From Alphaproteobacteria bacterium (GTDB lineage: Bacteria > Pseudomonadota > Alphaproteobacteria > UBA9219 > RGZA01): 34,937 nucleotides of DNA. The translations under genes and the position numbers were made by a program. The stretch lies in NCBI GenBank assembly GCA_021732145.1, contig JAKFVN010000010.1, positions 1 to 34,937 on the forward strand, read 5' to 3'. The notes beneath the pieces are model-generated. The model ran no database searches. It saw only the letters and a program-made list of their open reading frames with translations, and was not told the origin of the DNA. Positions 1-9,123 of this stretch are shown piece after piece. Every line of letters begins with the position of its first letter. The stretch's first letter is position 1.

Positions 1-756
1 GCCGCTATTGCGGCCTTTGCCTGTATTCGCATCGCGTTTGGTTGGCGCGGCAGGTGCGGCGGCAACCTTGCCAGCTGTGCGGCGCTTATTGGCGCGCGGC
101 GCATCATCTTCGTCATCATCCTGCGTGCGCTTCATGCCCTTTGGCAGGATTTGCGCGCGCGCGGGTTCTTCCTTCTTGCGCTTGCTTTCGTCTTCGACGC
201 GCTTTGCTTCAATATCTTTGGCTTGCTGCTTTTCAAATTCCTGAATTTGACGCAGTTCTTCCAATTCACGTGCACGAAGCGTATCGGCGGAAATGCCGGA
301 TGGTTTTTCGCGGGTTACAATATCGCCGGGGCGCGGGCCGGTTTGCGTGGTCGGCGGCGCATTGCGCATTTCTTCTTCACGGCGTGATTCATCATCAATC
401 GCGCCGCGCAGGGCTTGAACGCGAGCTGCGCGTTCTTCGTTGGTGAGTGTGCGGATAACCGCGCTGCGCGAGCGGCCCTGTTCGCTTAACCCCACCAGGG
501 TCTGACCGTTGGACGTTGTGGATGTAGTGGTAGGTGCAGTGGTTTGCGTTGGTTTGGCTTCGCCCGGTGCCGGGTCGCGCTTGCGCTTGATTTCCACGGC
601 AACAGTCTTGCTGCGGCCATGCGTGAAGCTTTGCTTCACAGTACCCACAACCGCCGCCGGTTCAACCGGAGCAGCAGCACCTTTGAGCTGAAGCTTGCCG
701 CCAAGGCTCAGCTTCTTTCCTTCTTTAGGTTTTTCGTCTTTGGCTTCGTTGCTCAT
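1..756 (-). CDS. infB: Translation initiation factor IF-2, N-terminal part (runs off left edge)
   Basis: The minus-strand frame opens with ATG at 756 and stays open to base 1, giving the first 252 residues. IF-2 is the GTPase that brings initiator fMet-tRNA to the small ribosomal subunit. The visible part holds the short N-terminal module typical of alphaproteobacterial IF-2 (SFTHGRSKTVAVEIKRKR at about residues 43-60). A charged, Ala/Pro/Arg/Glu-rich linker follows, with a coiled-coil-like stretch around residues 140-200. The GTPase, G2 and C-terminal domains lie outside the window. It is the last gene seen in the rimP-nusA-infB operon, 85 bases after nusA. No strong Shine-Dalgarno sequence precedes the ATG. 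The small ylxR-type RNA-binding gene often found between nusA and infB is absent. Assignment is firm from the N-terminal module and position. Confidence 0.93.
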   Translation of the reverse strand, partial: MSNEAKDEKPKEGKKLSLGGKLQLKGAAAPVEPAAVVGTVKQSFTHGRSKTVAVEIKRKRDPAPGEAKPTQTTAPTTTSTTSNGQTLVGLSEQGRSRSAVIRTLTNEERAARVQALRGAIDDESRREEEMRNAPPTTQTGPRPGDIVTREKPSGISADTLRARELEELRQIQEFEKQQAKDIEAKRVEDESKRKKEEPARAQILPKGMKRTQDDDEDDAPRANKRRTAGKVAAAPAAPTKRDANTGKGRNSG

Positions 757-841
757 GTGTGTTTTTGTTTTCTTTTGGCGGTTAGGTTACATGGTGTTAA
801 TTCGTCATTTGTGGTTATGAACTATGCGATGTAGTGGGCGA

Positions 842-2341
842 TTACTTCTTCACTTCACCGTTCTCATCAAACCAGTGCGCACGTGCCGCCATGATGATGT
901 CATTGGCCTGGCGTTCATTGAGGTTGGTTTCGCCCACAAGTTCGCGCAGTTCATCGCTGGCCAAATCGGCCAGATCGTCACGGGTTTTAACGCCGCCTTC
1001 GCCCAGCTTGACCTTCATTTCAAGGGTCAGGCCGTTCAATGACAGCAGGCTTTCATCAATGCCGAGTTCCTTGATGCGTGCATTCATTTGTGCCGCCTTT
1101 TCGGTTAGCCAGTTTTTTGCGCGGCTTTGCAATTCGGCCGCAACATCGGCATCAAAGCCTTCAATGCCAGCCAATTCGCCATCGGGAGCTTCTGCGATGT
1201 GTTCAACCTTGGTATAGCCTTCAGCAACCAGCAAATGCGCAATCACATCATCTACATCGAGTGCTTCGATGAAGAGGGTGGAGCGAACACGCAGTTCTTC
1301 CTGACGGCGTTCGGATTCTTCTTTTTCGGTGAGGATATCAATCGCCCAGCCGGTGAGCATGGATGCCAGGCGAACATTTTGTCCGCGGCGGCCAATCGCC
1401 TGTGACAATTGTTCATCAGGAACCACAACTTCGATACGTTGGTTTTCTTCATCCAAAACAACTTTGGAAACTTCGGCGGGTGCCAGTGAGTTTACAACGA
1501 AGGTTGCTGGTTCAGGTGACCAGGGAATGATGTCGATTTTTTCGCCGCCCAGTTCAGCAACAACCGCTTGAACGCGGCTGCCGCGCATACCCACGCAAGC
1601 GCCCACAGGGTCAATGGAGTTGTCGTTGGAAATAACGGCAATCTTTGCACGGCTGCCGGGATCACGGGCAACGGATTTAATCTCAATCACGCCGTCATAA
1701 ATTTCCGGAACTTCAGCAGTAAACAGTTTTGCCATGAACAATGGATGAGTACGTGACAGGAAAATTTGCGGGCCACGTGTTTCTTCGCGCACGTCGTAGA
1801 TATAGGCGCGAACGCGGTCACCATTTTTGAGGTGTTCGCGCGGCAATAATTCATCGCGGCGAACGACGGCTTCTGCTCTACCAAGGTCAACGGTCACGTT
1901 GCCGAATTCAACACGCTTCACGATGCCGTTTACCACTTCGCCAATACGGTCGCGGTATTCACGGAATTGACGGGCGCGTTCAGCGTCGCGAACCTTTTGC
2001 ACGATAACCTGCTTTGCGGTTTGCGCAGCGATGCGGCCGAAATCAATCGGGGGAAGGGTATCCACGAGGAAATCACCAACCTTCACATCCTGCTTAATCT
2101 TGCGCGCTGCATCGACCAGAATTTGGGTGAATTCGTTTTCAATGGCTTCGGATACCTGCAAATAGCGCATCAGCTGGATTTCGCCGGTTTTGCGGTCGAT
2201 GCTGGCACGGATATCGTGCTCGGCGCCGTATTTGGAGCGACCAGCCTTTTGAATGGCCTGTTCCATGGCGGACAGCACTTCATCGCGGTCGATGCTTTTT
2301 TCACGTGCTACGGCATCGGCTACTTGCAAAATCTCGGTCAT
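842..2341 (-). CDS. nusA: Transcription termination/antitermination factor NusA
   Basis: This 499-residue protein binds RNA polymerase and nascent RNA and modulates pausing, termination and antitermination. Domains in order: an N-terminal polymerase-binding domain (about 1-130), an S1 domain (about 135-200), tandem KH domains (about 230-350, including [12 protein letters not shown] and [11 protein letters not shown]), and C-terminal helix-hairpin-helix repeats (about 365 to the end). The length is usual for proteobacterial NusA with its C-terminal repeats. The ATG at 2341 has an AGAGGAAT ribosome-binding site. It sits between rimP and infB, the classical operon. Confidence 0.98.
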   Translation of the reverse strand: MTEILQVADAVAREKSIDRDEVLSAMEQAIQKAGRSKYGAEHDIRASIDRKTGEIQLMRYLQVSEAIENEFTQILVDAARKIKQDVKVGDFLVDTLPPIDFGRIAAQTAKQVIVQKVRDAERARQFREYRDRIGEVVNGIVKRVEFGNVTVDLGRAEAVVRRDELLPREHLKNGDRVRAYIYDVREETRGPQIFLSRTHPLFMAKLFTAEVPEIYDGVIEIKSVARDPGSRAKIAVISNDNSIDPVGACVGMRGSRVQAVVAELGGEKIDIIPWSPEPATFVVNSLAPAEVSKVVLDEENQRIEVVVPDEQLSQAIGRRGQNVRLASMLTGWAIDILTEKEESERRQEELRVRSTLFIEALDVDDVIAHLLVAEGYTKVEHIAEAPDGELAGIEGFDADVAAELQSRAKNWLTEKAAQMNARIKELGIDESLLSLNGLTLEMKVKLGEGGVKTRDDLADLASDELRELVGETNLNERQANDIIMAARAHWFDENGEVKK

Positions 2342-2388
2342 CGTATTCCTCTCTCGTTACTTCAACTGACTCAATTAAATTTTTGTTT

Positions 2389-2931
2389 CTAAACAGTTTC
2401 CCGTTGTTCTTGGTTTTTCCCAGTTTTTGAATCCAGGGCTGCGCGCATCAATTCATCGGTCATAATCAACTTCGCTTGATCGATGGCATCAAACGGCAGG
2501 GTCACCTTTGCAGGTGCTTCGCCTTTTTTCTCAGGCATGATTTCAATGGCGACATCTTTGCCTTCAACGCCCAGCACAATCCCACGGAAATTACGGCGGC
2601 CATCGCGCGGCGCGGTTAGCTGAACTTTTGCTTCAAAGCCAGCAAAACGCTGGAAATCCTTTAAGCGCGTCAGCGGGCGGTCGATACCGGGCGAGCTGAC
2701 TTCGAGGCTGTAGGCCGATGAAATCGGGTCTGCGACATCAAGCTGCGCAGAAACAGTGTGGCTGATGGTTTCGCAATCATCCACGGTAATCGTCGCGCCA
2801 TCTTGGCGTTCCGCCATGATTTGCAGCGTTTGATTAGCCTTGCCGCCGGAGATATGCACGCGCACCAATTCATACCCCATTGATAGAAGGGTAGGCGTAA
2901 TAAGCTCTGCAATTTTTTCGGTTACAGCCAT
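2389..2931 (-). CDS. rimP: Ribosome maturation factor RimP
   Basis: This 180-residue protein is needed for maturation of the 30S subunit. The N-terminal domain contains GYELVRVHISGG and the motif SLEVSSPGIDRPL, which is diagnostic for RimP. The SH3-like C-terminal domain follows. I start at the ATG at 2931. The frame also continues upstream to a TTG at 2958, but that would lie on the arm of a terminator-like hairpin (2957-2988) and is unlikely. The gene leads the rimP-nusA-infB operon. A candidate promoter at 3026-3054 would give a leader of about 90 bases that includes the hairpin. Confidence 0.96.
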   Translation of the reverse strand: MAVTEKIAELITPTLLSMGYELVRVHISGGKANQTLQIMAERQDGATITVDDCETISHTVSAQLDVADPISSAYSLEVSSPGIDRPLTRLKDFQRFAGFEAKVQLTAPRDGRRNFRGIVLGVEGKDVAIEIMPEKKGEAPAKVTLPFDAIDQAKLIMTDELMRAALDSKTGKNQEQRETV

Positions 2932-2956
2932 GTCATTTCTCAAAAACCGTTTAGGC

Positions 2957-2988
2957 AATAAAAAAGGCGGGCTCTTTTGAAGCCCACC
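2957..2988 (-). terminator. Intrinsic-terminator hairpin just before rimP (candidate attenuator)
   Basis: On the minus strand GGTGGGCT pairs with AGCCCGCC (8 bp, one G-T pair) around a 7-base loop, followed by TTTTTTATT. The hairpin ends about 26 bases before the rimP ATG. It could terminate transcripts from the gene at 3164-3547. If the promoter at 3026-3054 is real, it lies inside the rimP leader and could act as an attenuator. Structured leaders in front of rimP are known in enterobacteria. The link to this sequence is inference. Confidence 0.7.
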
Positions 2989-3025
2989 TCATCATTTCTA
3001 TGACGGGTATTTATATGTTGATGCG

Positions 3026-3054
3026 ACATTATCAGGCGTGAATGGCGTTTGCAA
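3026..3054 (-). promoter_or_regulatory. Candidate promoter for the rimP-nusA-infB operon
   Basis: Minus-strand TTGCAA (3049-3054) is separated by 17 bases from TAATGT (3026-3031). The alternative -10 GATAAT (3028-3033) has a 15-base spacer. It would start transcription near 3020, in an otherwise empty gap of about 230 bases between 2932 and 3163. Sequence match is moderate. Confidence 0.4.
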
Positions 3055-3163
3055 GAGGGGATATGCTGTTTAAGCCATTGAACTAGCGTGTATTTCAACT
3101 TTTTTGGCAGTTTTTTAGGTGATTCCGGAAAATGCGGCCATCACCAGAAATATTTTATACTTT

Positions 3164-3547
3164 TTATGGTGAGATATGCGGCGCACGGATTTGGGGCAAT
3201 CCTTCCATGCTAAGCGGTTTGAACGGGGTGCGGTTGGCGTTGTATTTCGAATAAACCGTCCATGTAATGTTACCCGTATCAGGGTCGCAAATCATGTTGA
3301 TGCCCTTTGCGCCATGTTCGTTGGTGGCATTGGCCAGCGTTGCCTGAATAAGCAAACCGCGTGTTGCGGGATTATCAAAAAAGCTCAGGAATTTTTCAGA
3401 TGCAGCATTGCGGCCAGTCGCGTTTGCATAATCGCCTGCGGGCACATCAATAATAATCTGGTCTTTGCGCTCGCACAAATTCAGCGCCGCGATATGGATC
3501 GCAAGGCCGTCATTGTAATTGCTGCTTTTGATTGCTGCGTCGCTCAT
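3164..3547 (-). CDS. Hypothetical protein, 127 residues
   Basis: I do not recognise the family. The product is soluble, with no signal peptide or membrane segment. It contains two cysteines (around residues 25 and 86), a short hydrophobic strand DQIIIDVPAG at about 28-37 and a proline-rich C-terminus. The ATG at 3547 has no strong Shine-Dalgarno sequence. It lies between trmB and rimP in the same direction, 55 bases after trmB. A short hairpin (AAAACTG/CGGTTTT, about 3550-3566) sits in that gap and may weakly terminate trmB transcripts. Its codon use does not stand out from its neighbours. It is probably a real gene because no better frame covers the stretch, but it could be lineage-specific. 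Confidence 0.6.
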   Translation of the reverse strand: MSDAAIKSSNYNDGLAIHIAALNLCERKDQIIIDVPAGDYANATGRNAASEKFLSFFDNPATRGLLIQATLANATNEHGAKGINMICDPDTGNITWTVYSKYNANRTPFKPLSMEGLPQIRAPHISP

Positions 3548-3602
3548 GAAAAAAACCGTAGCAGTTTTTTACGACCCTGGTTTTACGTTTTTAGTTTCAT
3601 GC

Positions 3603-4301
3603 CTATTTACGAATGAAAACGTAATACTCCGGCCCTTTCCAGTTGGGGCGTTTTTTGGCTAGTTCCTTAATTTCATAACGCGTAGCTGGCCAATCATCGA
3701 GCCGCGTTTTGCGCATGCCGTGTTCGGTATCGGGCGCTGGTTTGAAATCAGGCGATGCACGCAAATGTTCCAGCATGTATTCCTGCAATGTTGGATCATC
3801 GCTGGCAACGCGCAATTGCGCGCCGGATTTCATGATGCGCGCCAGCTTGGGCAGATTTTCAGGCCCGATGAAACGGCGATTGGCGTGGCGGTTTTTTGGC
3901 CAAGGGTCGGGGAATAAAACAAACGCACGGGAAATGGAATTATCGGGCAAGGCGTCAATCACAATGCGCGCATCATCGTCCCAGACGCGGATGTTTTGAA
4001 GCGCGCCTTCATCAATGTGTTTCAATAAACTGGCAACTGCATTCACGTAAGGCTCGCAGCCAATCATGCCGACATTCGGATTTTCTTTGGCTTGCCATGC
4101 CAGATGTTCGCCGCCGCCAAAGCCAACTTCCAGCCAGATATCCTTACCGCTGAAATAATCGGCGGGGTTGGATTGCTGTTCGAGATTGATTTCGATGCGC
4201 GGCAGCAGCGTTTGCATCAATGCGGTCTTGCCGGTGCGAAGCGGGCGGCCTTTACGCCGCCCGTGTAGAATGTAGCTCGCCTTTTCGAAGAAGGACGGCA
4301 T
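3603..4301 (-). CDS. trmB: tRNA (guanine-N7-)-methyltransferase
   Basis: The protein has 232 residues and makes m7G46 in tRNA using S-adenosylmethionine. The SAM-binding motif EVGFGGGEHL lies at about 58-67, the catalytic/tRNA-binding FPDPWPKNRHANRR at about 129-143, and the C-terminal TRYE motif near 206. Its ATG overlaps the metK stop as TAATG at 4301, so translation is probably coupled. Placing a SAM-dependent enzyme directly behind the SAM synthetase fits its substrate need. Confidence 0.97.
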   Translation of the reverse strand: MPSFFEKASYILHGRRKGRPLRTGKTALMQTLLPRIEINLEQQSNPADYFSGKDIWLEVGFGGGEHLAWQAKENPNVGMIGCEPYVNAVASLLKHIDEGALQNIRVWDDDARIVIDALPDNSISRAFVLFPDPWPKNRHANRRFIGPENLPKLARIMKSGAQLRVASDDPTLQEYMLEHLRASPDFKPAPDTEHGMRKTRLDDWPATRYEIKELAKKRPNWKGPEYYVFIRK

Positions 4302-5467
4302 TAAAGCTTAAATGCGCGTTTCAAATCCGCTGCGATATCGGTTTTTTCCCAGCTGAATGAACCATCTTCGCCGGGTGTGCGGCCAAAGTGACCATACGCA
4401 GCGGTCTTTGCGTAAATCGGGCGGTTGAGGTTCAAGTATTCGCGAATACGGCGCGGGGTAAGGGGCACGATTTCCTGCAATACCTTGGAAATCTGCGCTT
4501 CATCGGCTTTGCCTGTGCCGTGCGTGTTGATATACACCGCAATCGGGTGGGACACGCCAATCGCGTAAGCGATTTGAATGGTGCATTTATCAGCCAGACC
4601 GGCAGCGACCACGTTCTTTGCAAGATAGCGTGCAACATAAGCAGCTGAGCGATCCACCTTGGTGGGATCCTTGCCGGAGAATGCGCCGCCGCCATGGGGC
4701 GCTGCGCCGCCATAGGTATCAACGATAATCTTGCGGCCTGTTAAGCCGGTATCGCCATCCGGGCCGCCAATGACGAAGCGGCCGGTTGGGTTGACGTAGA
4801 AATTCTTGTCATCGCACATCCAGCCAGCGGGAAGAACTTTTTCAACATAAGGGCGGATGATTTGGCGAACCGCATCGGTATCCACCTTTTCGCTGTGCTG
4901 GTGTGACACAACGATGGAGTGCGCGCGCACGGGCTTGCCATCAACATATTCCAGCGTGACTTGGCTTTTCGCATCGGGGCCCAGCATGGGCACTTTGCCG
5001 GCATGGCGTGCATCGGCAAGGCCGCGCAGAATGTTATGCGCATACATGATTGGCGCGGGCATTAATTCAGGTGTTTCATTGCACGCATAACCAAACATGA
5101 TGCCTTGGTCGCCTGCGCCTTCATCCTTGTTGTCTTTGGCATCAACGCCAACCGCGATGTCTTCCGATTGCGCGTGAACCAATACGTCGATGTTGACCCA
5201 TTGCCAGTGAAAGCCGCGCTGCGCGTAACCAATATCGCGAATGGCTTCGCGCGCCACGTTTTGCATATCAAGCGGCGTTACGCTTTCCGGCCCGCGCACT
5301 TCGCCGGCCAAGGTGACGTGATTGGTGGTTGCCAAGGTTTCAACAGCGATGCGTGAATAGGGGTCAGCCTTGAGCAGCAAATCAACGATGGTATCGGAAA
5401 TGCGGTCGCATACCTTATCGGGATGGCCTTCGGAAACGGATTCACTGGTAAAGAGGTAATTTTTCAT
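4301..5467 (-). CDS. metK: S-adenosylmethionine synthase
   Basis: This 388-residue enzyme makes SAM from methionine and ATP. Signature motifs are present: [12 protein letters not shown] near residue 14, [12 protein letters not shown] near 118, and [19 protein letters not shown] near 259. It is followed by trmB with a TAATG overlap and preceded by a helix-turn-helix gene 57 bases upstream. That short gap shows no SAM-II or other SAM-riboswitch pattern that I can recognise. Confidence 0.98.
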   Translation of the reverse strand: MKNYLFTSESVSEGHPDKVCDRISDTIVDLLLKADPYSRIAVETLATTNHVTLAGEVRGPESVTPLDMQNVAREAIRDIGYAQRGFHWQWVNIDVLVHAQSEDIAVGVDAKDNKDEGAGDQGIMFGYACNETPELMPAPIMYAHNILRGLADARHAGKVPMLGPDAKSQVTLEYVDGKPVRAHSIVVSHQHSEKVDTDAVRQIIRPYVEKVLPAGWMCDDKNFYVNPTGRFVIGGPDGDTGLTGRKIIVDTYGGAAPHGGGAFSGKDPTKVDRSAAYVARYLAKNVVAAGLADKCTIQIAYAIGVSHPIAVYINTHGTGKADEAQISKVLQEIVPLTPRRIREYLNLNRPIYAKTAAYGHFGRTPGEDGSFSWEKTDIAADLKRAFKL

Positions 5468-5524
5468 AGGTCTCGAATGCTCAAAAAGTAAGGAACAGGA
5501 AGGGGGAGTGGCAGGGCGCTGATA

Positions 5525-6013
5525 TTAGAAAACCCAGCTAAAAGCGCAAGAAAAGAATAAAACCACACCTCGTATGCCTTCATCCGTCATGGCGCGGATT
5601 AAATCGAGGATTTTTTTGCGTTTCCTGGGGTCTTCGATGCGGTAATAGGCACGCACCAGATCGGCGGTTTCGCGGCTGGCCATGTCGATTTTTGCGGCAT
5701 CGTCCAAGCCTTCAATTGCGTCCTGGCCGGATTCTGCCATGCCGGGAACCGATGGCTGTTCAATACCCAATTGCTCGAAGAAGTAATTTACGGGAACTTT
5801 CAATGCCTGCGCGATTTCATGCAGGCGGCTGGCGCTGATGCGGTTGGCACCGTGTTCGTATTTCTGCACTTGCTGGAATGTTAAGCCCACAAGGCCAGCC
5901 AATTTTTCCTGTGTTAAATTCAGGCTTAAGCGGCGCATGCGCAACCGGTTGCCCACATGCAAATCGGTCGGGTGAATATCGTTATTCTGTTCCTGGCGCA
6001 GCGGCGAAGCCAT
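5525..6013 (-). CDS. XRE/Cro-type helix-turn-helix transcriptional regulator
   Basis: This 162-residue protein has an N-terminal HTH_3 domain (about 22-76, LTQEKLAGLVGLTFQQVQKY being the recognition region). A short dimerisation-type tail includes DLVRAYYRIEDPRKRKKIL. Regulators of this size just upstream of metK are common in alphaproteobacteria, so it may act on the metK region or on itself. The final residues (VVLFFSCAFSWVF) are unusually hydrophobic for the family and may reflect a changed 3' end. The repeated GTATGCA at 6052-6058 and 6086-6092 upstream could be an operator, but this is inference. Confidence 0.88.
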   Translation of the reverse strand: MASPLRQEQNNDIHPTDLHVGNRLRMRRLSLNLTQEKLAGLVGLTFQQVQKYEHGANRISASRLHEIAQALKVPVNYFFEQLGIEQPSVPGMAESGQDAIEGLDDAAKIDMASRETADLVRAYYRIEDPRKRKKILDLIRAMTDEGIRGVVLFFSCAFSWVF

Positions 6014-6076
6014 TTTGGTGGAAACCTGCTTAAAAAAACGTGGTTACAATAGTATGCAGTCGTGAGATGCATAAAA

Positions 6077-6105
6077 CATATATTCGTATGCAACCGTAAT
6101 TGCAA
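6077..6105 (-). promoter_or_regulatory. Candidate promoter of the helix-turn-helix/metK genes
   Basis: On the minus strand TTGCAA (6100-6105), a 17-base spacer and TATATG (6077-6082) precede the regulator gene. Two copies of GTATGCA flank the -10 element. Match quality is moderate. Confidence 0.35.
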
Positions 6106-6144
6106 CGAATTAGCAAGGCTTAAATTATTTTCATTGTGAAGCGC

Positions 6145-7644
6145 TTAGAAAATAGCGTGTTGAAGTTTTATGAAAGTGGGCGCGGTTTCAAGCGCCTTGG
6201 GCAATGCGCTGTCGATAATACCGCTTTTGTTTAAATCGAGTGATGTGATGATGCGCCCCAGCGGGTCAACAATTGCACTGATACCGGAATTGGCGGCGCG
6301 GATAAGCGGAATGCCTTCTTCAATGGCGCGCACACGTGCCATTGCAAAATGTTGATAGGGCCCTGATGTATCGCCAAACCATGCATCATTGGTAATTTGT
6401 AAAAGCGCTTCGGGGCGATCGGTTTCATCCACCACCTGCCCGCTGAAAATCGCTTCGTAGCAAATCATAGTGCTAAACGGCGGTAAGCCTGGTGCGCGCA
6501 ATGTTTTAGCGCCAGCGCCCGGCGTGAAGTCACCGGAACCAATCACATCAACCGCAACGGGCATGGTTTGCAGAATGCTGCGCAGCGGCACGAATTCACC
6601 AAACGGAACAAGGTGCGATTTATCATAGCTGCCGATGATGCTGCCTTTGTCATTCATCACTACCAGTGAATTGAAATAGGTGCGCCGCCCGTTTTCAATG
6701 ACACGTGATGCGCTGCCCGTTAAAATGGCACCGTCCTTTGGTACGATGTGTTTTAAAATGGCGCGGGCTTCCGCATCTTCATTCAGGAAAAACGGTGATG
6801 CGGTTTCAGGCCAGATGATATGCGTGATCGGTGTTTCAGCCTTTTGCTGCGACATAGCGATGGTTTTGGTCAGGGCCGCGACGCGCTGGTCGTGGGTGCG
6901 GCGCTCGGATTGCTCAATGGCGGGCTGGACAAGGCGCAGCATCACTTTATCGTGATACGCAATCGGCGTTGCTTCCAAACGCTGCATGCCCCAAAGGGCG
7001 ATGCCTGAGAATAGAATGCCAATACAGGCCAGTGTGATAATGGCGGGTTTATCAAGCGGCTTGAAAAGGAAGCTGAATGCAGCGGCCGCCAGAAGTGTGA
7101 GGAAGGTAAGCCCTTCTATTCCAAATACGCTCACGCTCTGGATAACCGGCAAGGTATCAGCCCAGATATAGCCGAATAGATTCCACGGGAAACCGCCCCA
7201 CAGCCAGCCGCGATTATGTTCACACAAGGACAGCAAGACAGATAAAGCGATGATATGCAAAACAGGGTTGCCGCGCAGCTTGTGAACCACGCAACATGCC
7301 GCGCCAAAAATCAAACCAAGATAAGCGGGAAGGGCGAGTAGTGAAAACGGCAACACCCATACATAACGCGCAATGTCGATGAACAGGGATGCGGATATCC
7401 AGTATAGCCCCGCCAGATGAAAGCCGACCGCCCAGCACCAGCCAGCGATAAAGCAGTGCTTAAAGCTGGCGGTGGAGGTAAGTAATACAACAAAGCCGCC
7501 AAAGCCAATTAGGAAAAGGATTGGCCATGACAACGGTGGCAACGCGAAGGCGCTGAGAATGCCCAATGCAACGCACAGAATGTTTTTATGAAGCGGGCGA
7601 AGCTGCGTGAGCTTGGTTACAAGCTGATAGGATTGCTCCAGCAC
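6145..7644 (-). CDS. lnt: Apolipoprotein N-acyltransferase
   Basis: This 499-residue inner-membrane enzyme adds the third acyl chain to lipoproteins. The N-terminal half has about eight hydrophobic segments (about 20-220). The C-terminal half is a periplasmic carbon-nitrogen hydrolase domain with the catalytic triad visible as E280 (IIWPE), K342 (DKSHLVPFGEF) and C395 (MICYEAIF). The start is GTG at 7644, one base after the corC stop, so expression is probably coupled to corC. Confidence 0.96.
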   Translation of the reverse strand: MLEQSYQLVTKLTQLRPLHKNILCVALGILSAFALPPLSWPILFLIGFGGFVVLLTSTASFKHCFIAGWCWAVGFHLAGLYWISASLFIDIARYVWVLPFSLLALPAYLGLIFGAACCVVHKLRGNPVLHIIALSVLLSLCEHNRGWLWGGFPWNLFGYIWADTLPVIQSVSVFGIEGLTFLTLLAAAAFSFLFKPLDKPAIITLACIGILFSGIALWGMQRLEATPIAYHDKVMLRLVQPAIEQSERRTHDQRVAALTKTIAMSQQKAETPITHIIWPETASPFFLNEDAEARAILKHIVPKDGAILTGSASRVIENGRRTYFNSLVVMNDKGSIIGSYDKSHLVPFGEFVPLRSILQTMPVAVDVIGSGDFTPGAGAKTLRAPGLPPFSTMICYEAIFSGQVVDETDRPEALLQITNDAWFGDTSGPYQHFAMARVRAIEEGIPLIRAANSGISAIVDPLGRIITSLDLNKSGIIDSALPKALETAPTFIKLQHAIF

Positions 7645-7645
7645 G

Positions 7646-8608
7646 CTACACGCTTGCCTTTAATGGCGCGGCTGCGTCATCGGGTGTGTATTCGTTTTTA
7701 GGCACATTGTGCACGCGAAGACGCTTGATACGGCGCGTATCGGCGTCAAGCACTTCAAATGAAATGCCAGAGGCGTGGCGCAGCGTTTCACCCTTTAACG
7801 GCACGCGGCCAGCCAGCGTGAACACCAGACCGCCCAGCGTATCAATCGCCTGCCGTTCGTCTTCTTTCAGGATATTTCCAATTTGCTCTTCAAACGCATC
7901 AACGGGCATGCGCGCATCGACCACAATGCTGCCATCCGCTCTGCGTTGCAGTTGAATGACGTTGGCCGGATCATCATGCTCATCATCAATATCGCCAACG
8001 ATTTCCTCAACCACGTCTTCAATGGTCACCAGGCCGTCAATGCCGCCGAATTCATCCACCACCAATGCCATGTGCTGGCGCTTTTGGCGCATTTGTAATA
8101 AAAGACGCGTGACCGGCATCGAGGGTGGGACAAATAGCAGTTTGCGCAGAATATCAGGAATTAAAACCGGCTTATCATCCACCAGCCCCGCCGTTACGTC
8201 CTTGATGTGCACAAAGCCAATGACATCATCCAGTGTTTTGCGGAAAACGGGCACGCGGCTATGGCCGCTTTTTGCCATCATCGCGGCGAGTTTTTTAAGC
8301 GTGGTCGTTTCATCGGCCGCAAAAATATCAGCGCGCGGTATCATAATATCGGAAATGCGGCGTTCGCGCGCATTGAGCAAATTGGTGAGTAGTTCTTTTT
8401 CACCGGTGTTGGAACCGGGCGCGCCTTCTGGCTCCTCCATGATTTCTTCAACGGCTTCGATAATTGCTACTTCCTCGCGCTTTTTGGAGATGAAGGAGCG
8501 GATGCTTTCAAATGCCGCGCCCAGCCATGACGGGTGTGCTTCGTCGGGTTCGTGAGCTGCTTCTGGCCGTGGAGAAGGGGAAGAATTAGGCGGGTTACCA
8601 TCAATCAT
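7646..8608 (-). CDS. corC: CBS-domain protein of the CorC/YbeX (hemolysin-like) family
   Basis: The protein has 320 residues. Two CBS domains (about 85-140 and 150-205) are followed by a CorC/HlyC transporter-associated domain (about 215-300). There is no N-terminal DUF21 membrane domain, so this is the short soluble form found next to ybeY and lnt. Family members are linked to magnesium/cobalt handling and, through the ybeY-ybeX-lnt cluster, to ribosome and heat-stress physiology. The exact molecular role is not established. It starts two bases after the ybeY stop. Confidence 0.93.
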   Translation of the reverse strand: MIDGNPPNSSPSPRPEAAHEPDEAHPSWLGAAFESIRSFISKKREEVAIIEAVEEIMEEPEGAPGSNTGEKELLTNLLNARERRISDIMIPRADIFAADETTTLKKLAAMMAKSGHSRVPVFRKTLDDVIGFVHIKDVTAGLVDDKPVLIPDILRKLLFVPPSMPVTRLLLQMRQKRQHMALVVDEFGGIDGLVTIEDVVEEIVGDIDDEHDDPANVIQLQRRADGSIVVDARMPVDAFEEQIGNILKEDERQAIDTLGGLVFTLAGRVPLKGETLRHASGISFEVLDADTRRIKRLRVHNVPKNEYTPDDAAAPLKASV

Positions 8609-8610
8609 AT

Positions 8611-9123
8611 TTATTTCTTCTTGCGCTCTCTTTTCGGCTCATCAATCACGTAAGGATCTTTAATGCCAAGGCCGGCCAGAATAACTTTTTCAAGTGTTTC
8701 CATGCGAAGGCTTTCAGCATTGTTCATGTGATCATACCCTAACAGATGCAGGACGCCATGCACAACCAGATGAATAAGATGATGATTTAGTGGCTTTTTT
8801 AGCTTTAACGTTTCGCTAACAATAACTGTTTTGCATAAAATGATATCGCCCAAATAAATCGTTTGTTTTGCAGATGGTTTCAGCTTTTTTAATTCAGCAG
8901 TCGTGAATTGCGGAAATGACAAAACATTGGTCGGTTTGTTCTTGCCGCGGAAATCATGGTTCAGCGACTGTATGGTTTTGGGCGGTACAAACGCCAATGC
9001 CGCTTCGAATGATTTTTTTTCAAACCCCAGATGCGTTGAGCAATGCGCGGCAATTTTTTTGAGCATGGCGGGCGGGAGCAGTTTTTTGTCAGCGCCCGAT
9101 GCGTTCAGCGATAGCACAAGCAT
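8611..9123 (-). CDS. ybeY: Endoribonuclease YbeY, rRNA maturation factor
   Basis: This 170-residue metal-dependent RNase is involved in 16S rRNA 3'-end processing and ribosome quality control. The zinc-binding HGVLHLLGYDH motif is intact, with H122, H126 and H132. The C-terminus carries a basic KRERKKK tail. Its ATG overlaps the miaB stop (TAATG). In many relatives a phoH gene lies between miaB and ybeY; here it is absent. Confidence 0.97.
   Translation of the reverse strand: MLVLSLNASGADKKLLPPAMLKKIAAHCSTHLGFEKKSFEAALAFVPPKTIQSLNHDFRGKNKPTNVLSFPQFTTAELKKLKPSAKQTIYLGDIILCKTVIVSETLKLKKPLNHHLIHLVVHGVLHLLGYDHMNNAESLRMETLEKVILAGLGIKDPYVIDEPKRERKKK

Noticed and set aside
1-841. Plus-strand frames of 60-134 codons over the infB start
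   Set aside because: They are antisense to the IF-2 N-terminal coding region, which has clear family motifs.
5468-5524. SAM riboswitch before metK
   Set aside because: The gap is only 57 bases and I see no SAM-II or SAM-V-like conserved core.
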